The notes: generated by a model from the letters alone, not told the origin. Shown: positions 9,420 to 19,530, counted from the stretch's first letter. The stretch is DNA of 64,000 nucleotides from Symsagittifera roscoffensis (GCF_963678635.1 NC_087065.1:3102001-3166000); one strand, 5' to 3'. Program-made: numbers and translations.

Positions 9420-10513
9420 CTCTGCCTTTCGATTCGATTCTGCCTTTCCACTAAGCCATTTGTCTGGGGATGGTATGTCGTGGAGTGAGCTTGAGCAACT
9501 TGTGAGCGTCTCATTAGCTCTTTCGTGAGTTCTCCTACGAAAGCTGTTCCGTTATCCGATTGAAACGTCATCGGACAACCGTGTCTCGCTATCCACGTAT
9601 TGATCAGGTGGTCGCATGTCTCTTCTTCTGAGGCTGCTATGCAGGGCACGGCCTCTGCATACTTCGTGAAGTGATCTATCATGACCAAGACTTGATTATA
9701 ACCACTGTCTGTCATGCATATCTTTTGGTGATCTATCTGCACCACCTCGTTGAATTCAGGCGACTCGATCGACTGTAAAGGAAACCGCAATTTCCTTGGA
9801 TCTTTGACCTGTTGGCATGACAGGCACGCTGTTACCCACTTCTCACATGCCTTTTTCATTCCAGGCCACTCAAAGCGCTTCAGGATCCTCTGATACACTT
9901 TGTCGATCCCCTGATGGCCCATCTGATCATGCGACCTGAATAATAGTTCTGCCTGATAGAGTTGCGGCAACACTATCGCGTTAAACTTGTATAGGACTTT
10001 GTCTTCTTCTCTTCTCTTGCAAGCCACAATTTCGTCACTGTTCAGATATAAGCTCCCCTCTTTCTGCATGAAGTACTGTCTCAGAATACGGTAACTGTCT
10101 TCTTCCAGGTCACCTTTGTCTGGGGCACCATTTTCATTTTCCATCCACCTCTTCAGGTTGCTGGTCACGCGTTCATTTCTCTGCGCCCTTAGTAGGTCCG
10201 AGAGTCTGTATCTCGCCTTCAAGTATGTCTTCATGACTCTCATCTGACTATTCAGCTCATTGGGCTGGTGTGTGTCTTCTTCCATCTTAACGCACCAAAT
10301 CTTCGCCAACGGCTGTGTTTCTTGTTTGAATGGCTGAAGATCAGTCCTGACTACCTCTTTTTGCGGCAACAGACTCATCGAACGTTTCGATACCGCTGTT
10401 GTCTCCAGATCATTCGCTGCGCTGTCAAAGACTCTTTCACCTGGTATGAGGTAGCGATCACTATCAGGGTCCTCGTATACCTCTCTATCCAGATCCCTTG
10501 CTCGAGTTTCCAC
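9416..10513 (-). CDS. Element I integrase zinc-binding and catalytic core
   Basis: The HHCC zinc-binding module is visible as His195, His200, Cys230 and Cys233. The DDE catalytic triad is Asp261 (VVQIDH), Asp320 (FQSDNG) and Glu356 (GLVERQNR), with exactly 35 residues between the last two, as is standard for retroviral-type integrases. The integrase would insert the cDNA into host chromatin. The first 150 residues are a charged linker that continues from RNase H. The frame terminates nine residues after the catalytic Glu because of the deletion described at 9189-9419. The first in-frame Met is internal to the ancestral polyprotein. Confidence 0.9.
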   Translation of the reverse strand: METRARDLDREVYEDPDSDRYLIPGERVFDSAANDLETTAVSKRSMSLLPQKEVVRTDLQPFKQETQPLAKIWCVKMEEDTHQPNELNSQMRVMKTYLKARYRLSDLLRAQRNERVTSNLKRWMENENGAPDKGDLEEDSYRILRQYFMQKEGSLYLNSDEIVACKRREEDKVLYKFNAIVLPQLYQAELLFRSHDQMGHQGIDKVYQRILKRFEWPGMKKACEKWVTACLSCQQVKDPRKLRFPLQSIESPEFNEVVQIDHQKICMTDSGYNQVLVMIDHFTKYAEAVPCIAASEEETCDHLINTWIARHGCPMTFQSDNGTAFVGELTKELMRRSQVAQAHSTTYHPQTNGLVERQNRIERQS

Positions 10514-10530
10514 TAGTAGTGTGTGGATCG

Positions 10531-11065
10531 CTAATTCTGACAGTTCTGATCCTGAGCTCGAGTTCCTGTCTGAGTAGGTGTCAATTCCTGAGTTTCGTCA
10601 ATTCCTGAGTCATCTGTTGAAGAGTCTGCGACGGAGTCTGCACCATCTCCTGGGTCAGTTCTGTGCTTTCTTCTCATCCATCTGAACTCTGCGGACAAAA
10701 CTTTGTTCTCCAGGTCCTGCCTCCCATCAGGAACTTCCTCATCTACATCAGACTCCCCGGACAAACTTCCTTAACCCGGGTGTTGATCTTGAACTCGCTG
10801 TTGATCTTGAACCCGGGTGCTGATCTTGCACCAGGTTTCGTTCAACCTTTTCTCCTTCTTTATCCTGGTCCTCAAAGGTAATGGTCTTCTTTCGCGTATC
10901 GTTCCTCTGTTCTTTCCGACCGTATGAAGTACTTGTTAAGACCTCGTGGGGTATTGAGGATACTAGTTGCTGAACTATTGACCTACAATCCCTCTCGTTG
11001 TCTTTGTGTTGTCGTATTGACGGCATGATCTTCACCTTCTCACTGACTGTCAGTGATGCCATCAT
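10531..11065 (-). pseudogene. Element I pol: linker between RNase H and integrase (frameshifted)
   Basis: Two open blocks, 10748-11065 and 10531-10764, overlap by 17 bases in different frames. Both are highly charged, with runs rich in Glu/Asp and Thr/Ser, and contain a basic patch (FRWMRRKHR) near the end. They carry no catalytic motif. Their position between an RNase H block on the right and integrase on the left identifies them as the polyprotein linker, broken by an indel. Confidence 0.55.
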
Positions 11066-11089
11066 GGCTGCTGCCCACTCGGGGTCGTC

Positions 11090-11841
11090 TCAGGTCACTT
11101 CTCTCTCTAACAATCCACCCAGCATCCGCATCACTTGCGGTGTGACCTGCACCGTTTTATCCCATAATGAGAGGCTGTTTATGTTCATGCGAGAAAGTTC
11201 CTGCTGGACCAGGTTTGAGCGCAGCAACAGATCTAGGGGCACCGGGTCCCTTTTGGATAGGATCTTTATCTCGGCTGTTTTCTCGACAGGTAACTCAGGA
11301 TGTCCTGGAATTGGATGTCCAGACTTTTCCAACCATCTCGTTAAGGGAAGCGCTTCGTAAGTTTCTTTGTCCAGAAACGAGAATCCTTCCTTTATTTCTG
11401 CCTGATTGGCTTGCTTCTGTTCCAATCTTCCATAGAACTCAGTTTTCTTGCTGAAGCTGTCAGCATTCTGGTGTTTATCATCCTGTGCTCGATTATCATG
11501 TGGTAGCCATCCAATCTTACTATCCATCTACCAATATAACTCTGATCCATCGAGTAGCTCTTCAACCAGGATAACGCTCTGTTGTCTACGCGTAACTTAA
11601 AGGGAGCGCTCCCCAAGTATGCGCGGTACTTTTCTACGAAAGTGACTACAGCAAATGTTTCTGCTTTTGGTGCGACAAATTTCATCTCAGTGTCACTCCA
11701 GACCTTGCTGCCATATGCAATGGGACGGAGAACCGTTCTTCCATTCCATTCTTGCTCCTGATATAATATTCCTGAGATGGCTACTACCGATGCGTCTGTG
11801 TCAAGAACATACATGCCTTTTTCTGTAGGCATGCCTAGCAC
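11090..11841 (-). pseudogene. Element I RNase H domain (frameshifted at its end)
   Basis: The block 11392-11841 has the gypsy RNase H signature: YVLDTDASVVAISG (first Asp), KAETFAVVTFVEKYRAYL (Glu) and LRVDNRALSWL (second Asp). This degrades the RNA strand during reverse transcription. The last part of the domain, ending in an x-NADS-F-S-K-K strand, is in another frame in the overlapping block 11090-11527, so a one-base-type indel lies near 11400-11520. The remainder of 11090-11527 is linker. Confidence 0.8.
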
Positions 11842-11864
11842 TGGCGCTTCGCACAGTTCCCGAT

Positions 11865-12536
11865 TTATGTTCTCGAAGGCCGTTTGAGCTTCATCGCTCC
11901 ATTCGAATCGAACTGTTTCCCCTTGTTGTGCATCAGCTTCTGCATCGGATACACCTTGTCTCCTTTTATGAACTCACGGTAATAATTGGCAAACCCTAGG
12001 AAGCTCATTAGCTGTGTGTCCGTTCTCGGAGCCTTCCATGTCAACACAGCCTCTTCTGCTTCCGGGTCCGGTCTCACACCATGCCTGTCCACCACTCTTC
12101 CCAGGTACTTGATCAAATCCCTAAGGATTTCACATTTCCTTGGTTTGCACTTCAAGCCTGCTCTTTTCATGCATCCAAAGACCTCATCGAGTCGATCAAT
12201 GTGGTCTTCCAGGGTCGATGTTGCTATGACTACGTCATCCACGTAACACATCACGAGATTCCCGTACTTCCCGTCACTCTGGTCAAAGCCTGAGCCATCA
12301 GTCTTTGAAAAGTGGCCGTTACATTGCACAATCCGAGGGGCATCCTCTTCCACGGGTACAACCCCAATTCGCACGCGAATCCGGTCTTTTCCCTATCCTT
12401 TTTCCGTAAAGGGACCTGCCAGAAGGCAGAACCCAAGTCCAATGTTGTGAAGAACTTGGCATCGCCAAGTTTAGAGAGGATCTCGTCTATTCGCGGTATC
12501 GGTTACGCATCTTTTGTCGTTACCGCGTTCAAGTAG
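11865..12536 (-). pseudogene. Element I reverse transcriptase, palm/thumb part with YVDD (two frames)
   Basis: The block 12251-12442 contains LDLGSAFWQVPLRKKDREKT, the first catalytic Asp region, and RMPLGLCNVTATFQRLM. The block 11865-12374, in another frame, contains VMCYVDDVVIATSTLEDH (the YxDD active site at residues 44-47), then LKCKPRKCE and MSFLGFANYYREFIKG of the thumb. A frameshift therefore lies around 12260-12320. A second shift follows near 11900. Gypsy-type RT copies the element RNA to cDNA, and this copy is not translatable as one piece. Confidence 0.85.
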
Positions 12537-13281
12537 CGAAAGTCGCAACAAAACCTAAGCTGCCCCCTTTATTTTTCGCCATTACTACCCCGCGAGCCCA
12601 TGGCGATTTCGAGGGTTCTTTCATGTCGTATTCGAGCAACATCTCTATTTCCGCTCGGCACGCTTCCGATTTATGTGGCGTCATTCGTCTTGCGCCTTCC
12701 CTATGAGGAACGGCGCCTTCCCCAAGTTCGATTTCGTGTTCGACGAAATTACAGCAACCGATATCCGCCTTATGTCTTGAGAATACATCCGCGTTCCGAT
12801 TTAAAACCTCCCGTAGTAGCTCGAAATCTCCCTCGCCTATTTTCCCTTTTAAGTGTTCTATCTCTGGCAAAACCGGTTTGTCAGACTCTAGTTCATATGA
12901 CGAGGGGCGTTCCGGAAAATTCGAGCAGCTCGATAAGCCGTCGTCCGTGTCGGACTTCATTGAAAACAATTTATGAATAGATTTTAATTCATTGATTCTT
13001 TTTAAAATTTTATCTTTGTTGGCATGATAAGGACAGTCTTCCACGATGTATTTCTTCAAGTTTTGTGTCTCTTCATAGTCGGTCCTCATCGGCAAAGCGT
13101 AACCAAGCTTCTTTCCACACTGGATTGAAACCGTGGTGTCCAGTGTGCTCAATAACACACTGACACACAGTCCGTTTCGCGTTACCGAGAAGCTCCGGCC
13201 TAAAATCACTGAGCTTTGATTATTTGGATTCGGTACCAAACAGACCTGTTTACTATCACTTAACGAATTTAAATTTCTCAT
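12529..13281 (-). CDS. Element I RT N-terminal region (fingers)
   Basis: This 250-codon frame covers the segment between protease and the RT palm. Its last third contains HKADIGCCNFVEHEIEL, then PHREGARRMTPHKSEA and MKEPSKSPWARGVVMAK, which are the typical gypsy RT entry (the x-P-S-x-S-P-W-A/S motif). It terminates by frameshift immediately after the K-G-G turn, before the D-(F/Y)-R strand. The first 120 residues are the protease-RT connector. Confidence 0.8.
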   Translation of the reverse strand: MRNLNSLSDSKQVCLVPNPNNQSSVILGRSFSVTRNGLCVSVLLSTLDTTVSIQCGKKLGYALPMRTDYEETQNLKKYIVEDCPYHANKDKILKRINELKSIHKLFSMKSDTDDGLSSCSNFPERPSSYELESDKPVLPEIEHLKGKIGEGDFELLREVLNRNADVFSRHKADIGCCNFVEHEIELGEGAVPHREGARRMTPHKSEACRAEIEMLLEYDMKEPSKSPWARGVVMAKNKGGSLGFVATFAT

Positions 13282-13331
13282 TCTAAAAAATGCTACTATT
13301 GCTTGTCCCGATTGTAGTTTTACTTTTCTGT

Positions 13332-14150
13332 CTAAAAAATTGGCACCTTGTTTTCGTCTGTCATTATCCTATAAATTGGTTTCTTAACATAATTCCGATC
13401 CGAGTTCCTAAACCTTATTATATCGTTGTTCAAGTCCTGACGAAATCTCTGCCCAAGATGAATTGGTCGGCGTCGTCCAAATTCTCTACCACCAGGAAGC
13501 TCATCCAAAGATGCCGTCCTCCCATGTGGAGAACCGTTATCGGTGTTCTTCCGGCTACGTAAATCGCTCCTCGATTTGGCGGCGGCCAGTCGGAGATTCG
13601 TTGGAATTAGATCTTCCCTCGTGAAGCCCATTCTTTCCCAAGTTTTTATCGGCATCACACTCACTACCGCTCCTGTTTCCAAAAGCCCTGTGACTCCGAT
13701 TTTCATCTGCCCTATTTGGTCACTATCTGTTGTCACATAAGTCCTAGTGTAGATACTGATTCCATCCACGTTCAGCGTCACTTGATACGACCCAAAGACT
13801 TCCACGTAGCGTCCATGAAGCTTCTTTATGCGAGGGCCACCCCATGTTAGTAGTGCTCGCACAGCTCTTGACTCAGTGCGTGGCTCCACCTGCCTCAGAT
13901 AATCTGCATACGTGTGAAAATGCATCAAAGTGAACTCCAATGGTTCACTCAGATTTCTGATTACCTGGTGTCCTGCTACCGAGATTATTGACTGTATTTT
14001 GCTTCCTTGCGGCACCATGCCGAACCTCTGACCGGAGATCACATTAAGTTGCATCCTCAAACTGCTTAGTGCCTTTGTCTCTTCGACTTCTGTCGCCTCG
14101 AAGGTATTCAGTTTCTCCTGTAGTTTCTCAATTTCCAGTTCGAGCTTCAC
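13332..14150 (-). CDS. Element I protease region with altered active site
   Basis: A retropepsin-like strand-turn is visible as TGLLETGAVVSVMPIKTWERMGF near residue 180. The family catalytic motif is D-T/S-G, and here the Asp codon reads Glu (ETG), which should abolish activity. The frame after this motif soon turns Arg/Gly/Ser-rich, indicating a further frameshift near 13580. The preceding 150 residues are a structured-looking connector specific to this element class. It is in the same frame as the CCHC block 14166-14651 and as Gag. Confidence 0.7.
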   Translation of the reverse strand: MKLELEIEKLQEKLNTFEATEVEETKALSSLRMQLNVISGQRFGMVPQGSKIQSIISVAGHQVIRNLSEPLEFTLMHFHTYADYLRQVEPRTESRAVRALLTWGGPRIKKLHGRYVEVFGSYQVTLNVDGISIYTRTYVTTDSDQIGQMKIGVTGLLETGAVVSVMPIKTWERMGFTREDLIPTNLRLAAAKSRSDLRSRKNTDNGSPHGRTASLDELPGGREFGRRRPIHLGQRFRQDLNNDIIRFRNSDRNYVKKPIYRIMTDENKVPIF

Positions 14151-14165
14151 TTTTTGTTCGATCTC

Positions 14166-14651
14166 TTATGTCACCAGTTCCTGCTGCACTCTATTTAGAG
14201 CATCCCTTGCGGCTGCCCTGTAATCAACCTTGAAGTCATCAGCCGTAGTCTTTGGTTCCGGTTCGCATGTCTCTTCAGTCACCGCTTGCAGTTTCTTCGT
14301 CGCCAGCTCTTGCGGTTTGTCTTTCCTGCGCGCCTCCGCTTCACTCAAAAGGCGAGCCTTGCTGGTTTTCACTCCTGATAAAGCTTCCTCATGCCTTGGA
14401 TGCTTGATTTCTGGTACAGCGTCCCAGAATTGCGGACAATCCGATTTAAATTGACCTTCCAAGTTGCAAAAGAAACACCTCGGGCCGAATTTTGCAATTA
14501 CTCCCCTCATGAAATCTTCATGATCGACCTCTGACGCATCTTCGTCCTCGAGGCTAAAGCCTATTGATTTCATTCCCTGTTTGTAAGTTGGGCATGCTGA
14601 CACATGATGGTCCGTTGAACTGCAATTGGCACAAGAGCGTCTCTTGTCCAT
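14166..14651 (-). CDS. Element I nucleocapsid: two CCHC zinc knuckles
   Basis: Knuckle 1 is CANCSSTDHHVSAC (C-x2-C-x4-H-x4-C, complete). Knuckle 2 is CFFCNLEGQFKSDC, in which the His position is Gln, probably a mutation. Knuckles bind and package the element RNA. The block is in the same frame as Gag (14763-17009) and the protease block, with stop codons between them near 14727 and 14763. This suggests Gag and Pol were one continuous frame, or joined by read-through, in the ancestor. Confidence 0.8.
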   Translation of the reverse strand: MDKRRSCANCSSTDHHVSACPTYKQGMKSIGFSLEDEDASEVDHEDFMRGVIAKFGPRCFFCNLEGQFKSDCPQFWDAVPEIKHPRHEEALSGVKTSKARLLSEAEARRKDKPQELATKKLQAVTEETCEPEPKTTADDFKVDYRAAARDALNRVQQELVT

Positions 14652-14762
14652 ATCATGCCTCGGTTTGTACCAGTTGTTCCCTTGGTTTGCTGGTCCGTTG
14701 TTAAAATTGCCATTATTGTTCTTTTAATATCCAGATCTCGAAGGAGGTTTCATCAAAAGATA

Positions 14763-17009
14763 TTATTTTGACTTGAGCCTCAACTCCACCGGTGTTGGCG
14801 CATTGGTTGATAGTGGTGTGTAATGCGTTGCTAGCATTGTTCGAAGTTCATCATTCTTCACACCATCGATGAATTTTGAGGCCACCGCCAGGTTCATCCT
14901 TCTGTTCGACTCGTCCGTTTGGTTACGCCTTCTAAGCATCTCCAAATCGTCTAGAAACTTGTCTATCGTCTCATTTTCTCGTTGCCTCCTTTTCTCGAAG
15001 CGCATCATTGCTTGGTGTCCGTGCACCCCTGAGCCAAAAGGATTCAACAAGATTTCGAAGATTTTTTCAGCAGTATCCCGCTGATATTGCTTTTTGGCCA
15101 TCACACAGTTTAGGCCTGTCCCTTCCAAGTTACTGGTGAGCGCACTGAACTCTTGCCTTTCTGACAGGTCTTCTTCCTCAAAATGCAGTTTCATCACCTC
15201 TATCCAGGTGTCAATGCAGCCGTCAGATTCGTCTTTATAGCATCTTGGTTTCCTAAAGACTCTTCTAGACTTTTCACTGCGTTCATTAGTTCTGGATAAC
15301 CTCGTCAGGAAGGTCTCCAAAGACCTATTCAGGGGTTCAAAGGCTGTGGCCATTGCCGTAGCGTCTCTTGAGTGCCCCGCCTGAGTATCACCGCACCTTG
15401 TTAAGGGCTCTGTATTCGGTGCATCCCTGCAATCCGAATCGCCGTGACTGTTTCCCCCTTGGCCCACATGACTTCTCCCTGGGCTCGCATGTATCCTGTT
15501 ACAGGAATCACTTCTCCCAGTCGTATGTGTGCCTTGTGTCGGTCGATCGTTTGAGGTCTGTCTGTTCCCAGTTGAACTTGCTCTACTGTTTGGGCCCCAT
15601 GTTCTATCATCCCTTGTGGCATAGCCTGATGAACTGCCCCCAACTCTAGTGGATCCATATGTCCTCCTCCTTTGATGGTCATTGAAGTTCACCTTCGGCT
15701 CCCTGCTGGGACCTCCCGAGTTCGGTTCCCCTTCTTTTGGTCCACTCTTGCTACCTAGTAGCCCGTCCAACCTGTCCATGATAGCCTGAGTTCGCCTCTC
15801 CATCATCGCATCTATCTTTGTGTCAAGATTCCCAAGAGACTGCTCTTGCTGAATTCTTAACCCTCCATGTCGTCTCTTAAGCGTAACTCTCTCTGTTCCG
15901 CTTCTCTTGTCCATTCTTTCCTTCAAGCGTTTTTCGCTCCTACCAACTTCTTGTCTATTGCGGTTTATTTCTTCCCGCAGACTTTCTCTTTCAACGTGGA
16001 CTGCTCTTTCTAGTTCACTCATTTTTATGGACATCTGCTCACTTTGTTCTCCTATACTGCCCACTATGTTGTTCAAGGCTTCTTCTAATGATGCCCCGTT
16101 TTCTACTAGTGGCGTCACTAGTGGCGGTGTCATCCTGTCGATCCCAGGTAGCTTCGTGCTGGTCGAGATTCGGGCTTTGATTCTCTGCCTCGACGTCTTT
16201 TCACTGTCTACCTCAGGATCTGCCGATACGTTGCTTAGCCCTATGTTTCTATTCTCTTCAGTTCGCGTCTCTGAATTTGTCATACTCGCAAAGTCTCTTG
16301 ACTGGCCTGATGTGTTTGTGTCTTTGCGTATCGTTCTCACCACACCAAATTTGTCCATGGTTCCAGTCTCTCTGTCGGTGTATGCCTCATTCTCCTGGGT
16401 CGAACTATTGAGGCTGACTTGAGATCTAAAGTCCACTTGCTCCTCATCGTACTCTTCTTCCTCCGGGGTTTTACCTTCATTTCCTGTGCCCGCTCCCATG
16501 GTGAATGGAAAGATGTTTCCGAAAGTGTTCTTCATTCTTTCTGAGAACGATGAGGACGTTGTCTGTTTCTCCGTCACGCTTGCCATCATGGTGTTGTCTG
16601 TGGGAGATCTTCTAGTTGCCACAATTTCAGTAGAGATGTCGGACAGTTCCGACATCTCCTCTCGGTCCAGTGTCCCAGTGGAAGTGGCAAAATCCTGGCC
16701 TTGTTCTACCGGAGTAGATTCACTCGCCAGCCTTCTGTCTCTCCCCTCCGGTCCATGTATTTCCTGGTTCTCCTTTATGGCCTGGTCCAGATGGACCTGC
16801 ACTTCTAGCATAGCTTTTCGCTCTTCTGAGGACTTCTGACTCCTGGTTTCAACCATTCTGCCTGAAACCGTCTCCCCTTTGTCGGTCCGGGTTGGTGTGA
16901 TCCGTTCCACAAAAGGGTCGGTCATTGCTTTTCTTTGCTTTTCAGGTATGAATTTCCTAGAGCTATTACCTCGTTTAGGTATTCTTGACTTGTCTAGACT
17001 CATTTTCAC
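14763..17009 (-). CDS. Element I Gag
   Basis: A 748-codon frame with a usable ATG at about 17003. Residues 1-560 are Arg/Glu/Ser/Thr-rich and largely disordered, with a coiled-coil stretch at about 330-420 (EQMSIKMSELERAVHVERE...). Residues about 585-745 form the retrotransposon capsid domain: FRKPRCYKDESDGCIDTWIE, then LTSNLEGTGLNCVM, then NETIDKFLDDLEMLRRR. This is the conserved helical Gag fold that assembles virus-like particles. It ends at a TAA that seems to be a nonsense codon, since the frame reopens toward the zinc knuckles. The gene is long for a gypsy Gag because of the disordered N-terminal half. Confidence 0.85.
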   Translation of the reverse strand: MKMSLDKSRIPKRGNSSRKFIPEKQRKAMTDPFVERITPTRTDKGETVSGRMVETRSQKSSEERKAMLEVQVHLDQAIKENQEIHGPEGRDRRLASESTPVEQGQDFATSTGTLDREEMSELSDISTEIVATRRSPTDNTMMASVTEKQTTSSSFSERMKNTFGNIFPFTMGAGTGNEGKTPEEEEYDEEQVDFRSQVSLNSSTQENEAYTDRETGTMDKFGVVRTIRKDTNTSGQSRDFASMTNSETRTEENRNIGLSNVSADPEVDSEKTSRQRIKARISTSTKLPGIDRMTPPLVTPLVENGASLEEALNNIVGSIGEQSEQMSIKMSELERAVHVERESLREEINRNRQEVGRSEKRLKERMDKRSGTERVTLKRRHGGLRIQQEQSLGNLDTKIDAMMERRTQAIMDRLDGLLGSKSGPKEGEPNSGGPSREPKVNFNDHQRRRTYGSTRVGGSSSGYATRDDRTWGPNSRASSTGNRQTSNDRPTQGTHTTGRSDSCNRIHASPGRSHVGQGGNSHGDSDCRDAPNTEPLTRCGDTQAGHSRDATAMATAFEPLNRSLETFLTRLSRTNERSEKSRRVFRKPRCYKDESDGCIDTWIEVMKLHFEEEDLSERQEFSALTSNLEGTGLNCVMAKKQYQRDTAEKIFEILLNPFGSGVHGHQAMMRFEKRRQRENETIDKFLDDLEMLRRRNQTDESNRRMNLAVASKFIDGVKNDELRTMLATHYTPLSTNAPTPVELRLKSK

Positions 17010-17169
17010 TTTATCACTTCTTACTATCTATACACTCAGTTCGATTGTTAGTGTCCTTTTGATCTGACTACTGATAATAATAACACAACACAATAAATTC
17101 CAAAAGTTTCTATTAAATAAAGACCACGAATCCTTGTATGTTATCACGGCACAGCGTATTTACAATTTA
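17010..17169 (-). other. Element I 5' leader / LTR-proximal region
   Basis: AT-rich, non-coding sequence upstream of gag. A primer-binding site beginning TGG just after an LTR CA end was looked for and not found convincingly, so the LTR edge cannot be placed. Repeat unit A starts at the right end of this segment. Confidence 0.35.
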
Positions 17170-17669
17170 TTCACAATAATCGATTATTTATCGTAAGATT
17201 TGAGAACTAGCACAGTATGATGATATCAGTCAATCTAAAAGATAGTGTATTCACTACCCAACCAAGCACAAACTGTTGATTTAAAACCGGATATAACAAA
17301 ATAAGAATATCTCTATGAAAAACGTATGTGTATTGTACTTTTAGTCGGTCGCAGTACAATAGTCGAACTTGTTTTTATAAAGAAAGAGCTTTCCCTGCTT
17401 GGTGCTGCACCAAACAGACAAAACTTGAAGGCAGTAATTTTCTCAAGTGGGCGTCTATTGCACCCACCGAGTCCTGTGTTACCTATCTGCCTTCGGACTG
17501 CCCGAGCTAGACCTACTAAAATCCTCAGGGCAGTCACTTTTCTCAAAAACGTTTTAGATTTCAATCCACACCAATGAGTTACAAACTCTAGACTTAGTGT
17601 CGCGAATATCCGAGTTTGGACTTGTTTTGTTTTGGTCTGGTCTTTTTTGAAAAGCAAGTTACCAGTGCA
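17170..17669. repeat. Repeat unit A, copy 1
   Basis: From CACAATAATCGATT to TTACCAGTGCA, almost base-for-base identical to 18130-18629; I noticed only isolated differences such as TCGTAAG/TCGTGAG and GTGTATTG/GTGTAGTG. The unit has a 114-codon minus-strand open frame (17313-17657) of no recognisable family. By position it may belong to the 5' LTR of element I, but it does not begin with TG. Confidence 0.8.
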
Positions 17670-18130
17670 TCTTGTCTGGGGGGATAATTTCTACTGATTT
17701 TATACTTTTCTACTTTTTTTTTTGTTTTTTCGGTTTTTTTTTATGTTTTTTCTTTTTTTTGGGTACTATGCTACTTTTTGTTTGGTTTCTTAAATTTCTT
17801 TAAGTGTGTTTGGTCACAGAACTTTCAGGGAACGAGGGGATGAACGATCCCCCCAATCTTCCTGGTTCGTCAATTTTTGGTCTTAACTAGGTTAAAAAGC
17901 TATTCATGGTAATCCGGAAGGCTTCCGCGTTCCGAACTTCCCTTCCGCCCCGGCGGTTTTAGCCTATTAAGGGCGTTAATGTGAGCATCCGCTCGGCGCG
18001 GAGTGCTCGTTAACGGTTCTGCCGGTCATGATGTTAAAAAAGAATAACACCCAGGAGCGCCATAAAAACATCTATGTAACATTCGCCCGGAAGTACATAT
18101 CGACGGAAAATAAAGCTAAGCTATAAAACG
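17670..18130. repeat. Repeat unit B, copy 1
   Basis: From TCTTGTCTGGGGGG to CTATAAAACGAC, nearly identical to 19531-19996. It begins with T-rich tracts and contains a GC-rich core (about 17920-18010). No gene is seen. Confidence 0.8.
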
Positions 18131-18629
18131 ACACAATAATCGATTATTTATCGTGAGATTTGAGAACTAGCACAGTATGATGATATCAGTCAATCTAAAA
18201 GATAGTGTATTCACTACCCAACCAAGCACAAACTGTTGATTTAAAACCGGATATAACAAAATAAGAATATCTCTATGAAAAACGTATGTGTAGTGTACTT
18301 TTAGTCGGTCGCAGTACAATAGTCGAACTTGTTTTTATAAAGAAAGAGCTTTCCCTGCTTGGTGCTGCACCAAACAGACAAAACTTGAAGGCAGTAATTT
18401 TCTCAAGTGGGCGTCTATTGCACCCACCGAGTCCTGTGTTACCTATCTGCCTTCGGACTGCCCGAGCTAGACCTACTAAAATCCTCAGGGCAGTCACTTT
18501 TCTCAAAAACGTTTTAGATTTCAATCCACACCAATGAGTTACAAACTCTAGACTTAGTGTCGCGAATATCCGAGTTTGGACTTGTTTTGTTTTGGTCTGG
18601 TCTTTTTTGAAAAGCAAGTTACCAGTGCA
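18130..18629. repeat. Repeat unit A, copy 2
   Basis: Second copy of the 17170-17669 unit, joined directly to the end of B copy 1 and followed by unrelated segment C (18630-19530). Confidence 0.8.
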
Positions 18630-18715
18630 GTCACTGGTTCCTAGCCTGTCTCTTAATAACCTATTAACCCTCACTATTATCTTTTCTTCTATTTGCCTAA
18701 GTCCTTTAATAAAAT

Positions 18716-19080
18716 AATACCCCTCCGGGTTGATAAAAAACAGTACCCCTCCAGACTGGCAAACGTAGGACCCTTCCGGATTGGCAAAACTGAGACCCCT
18801 CCGGATTGGGACCCCTCTGGGTTAGCAAATGTATGACCCCTCCGGATTGGGACCCCTCCGGTTTTGTGAAAACAAGACCCCTCCAGATTGGGACCCCTCC
18901 GAATTAGAAAAAACTTTGAACCCTCCGGATTGGGAGCCCTCCGGTTTTGTAAAAATAGCTTTTCGGAGATTTCCTCGATTTTCAACCTATACCCCTCCGG
19001 ATACGTTCTCCGATGCTATTATGCTGTTTGAATCAACTAGGAAGGGTTTGTGGTCTTTCCCTTGACCCTTCCGGATTGAA
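18716..19080. repeat. CCTCCGG minisatellite
   Basis: About fifteen irregularly spaced copies of a GACCCCTCCGGATTGG-like unit, often separated by AAAA-containing spacers. The open frames through it are by-products of the repeat (repeating PEGS/PSGL peptides). Related motifs recur at about 19,275 and 20,400. Confidence 0.75.
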
Positions 19081-19530
19081 GTTATGCCTCTTATTTGACA
19101 ATTCACGCTAACGGTGAAGGGTCTTATCGCTAGCCTAATTTCGGCACGATCAGGGTTTTCTTGTGCCTTTAGCCTTCCCTATTTTTCCAGAACAGCGTGA
19201 GTTTGCCTTAGTCAACCGTTTCTACCCTTTGGTAGGGGTGCAAGGGCTTTCCAAAATTTTTTTTATAAAACGTGAGGGGTCTACCCTCCCGAATTGGTGA
19301 ATTTGCTAAAAACAATCTCAAAAAATTTTCACGCTTACTTTTTCGAATAACTTTTGTTCCTATTAGTGAGCTCAGCTAATTTTTTATCTAATGGTACCAA
19401 GATTAACTGGATCTGTCCAGTAGTTCTAAAGTTATTAACTAAAACGTCTTTTTTCTAAAGTCAAGAAATTTCTCTCTTATAGGTTCCGCCTAACTTTTTC
19501 CGCAAAACAACAAATGGGAGGGTCGGATCA

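Larger units (their letters stand above)
1..17169 (-). mobile_element. Element I: giant, decayed Ty3/gypsy-type LTR retrotransposon (3' end outside window)
   Basis: A continuous run of minus-strand coding blocks is in the gypsy order Gag, CCHC knuckles, protease, RT, RNase H, integrase, followed by a macrodomain-like tail, a non-coding spacer and a second very long ORF. Ty3/gypsy order is inferred from integrase lying after RNase H. The blocks change frame repeatedly and carry in-frame stops, and an internal piece of integrase is missing, so this copy cannot be autonomous. It is visibly more GC-rich than the AT-rich DNA to its right. Coding extends to the left edge of the window, so the 3' LTR is not visible and the 5' LTR could not be delimited. 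At 17 kb or more the element is far longer than the usual 5-8 kb. Confidence 0.85.

Noticed and set aside
17100-17169. Primer-binding site and LTR edge for element I
   Set aside because: No TG...CA boundary pairs with a TGG-initiated site in a consistent way; the partner LTR is outside the window.
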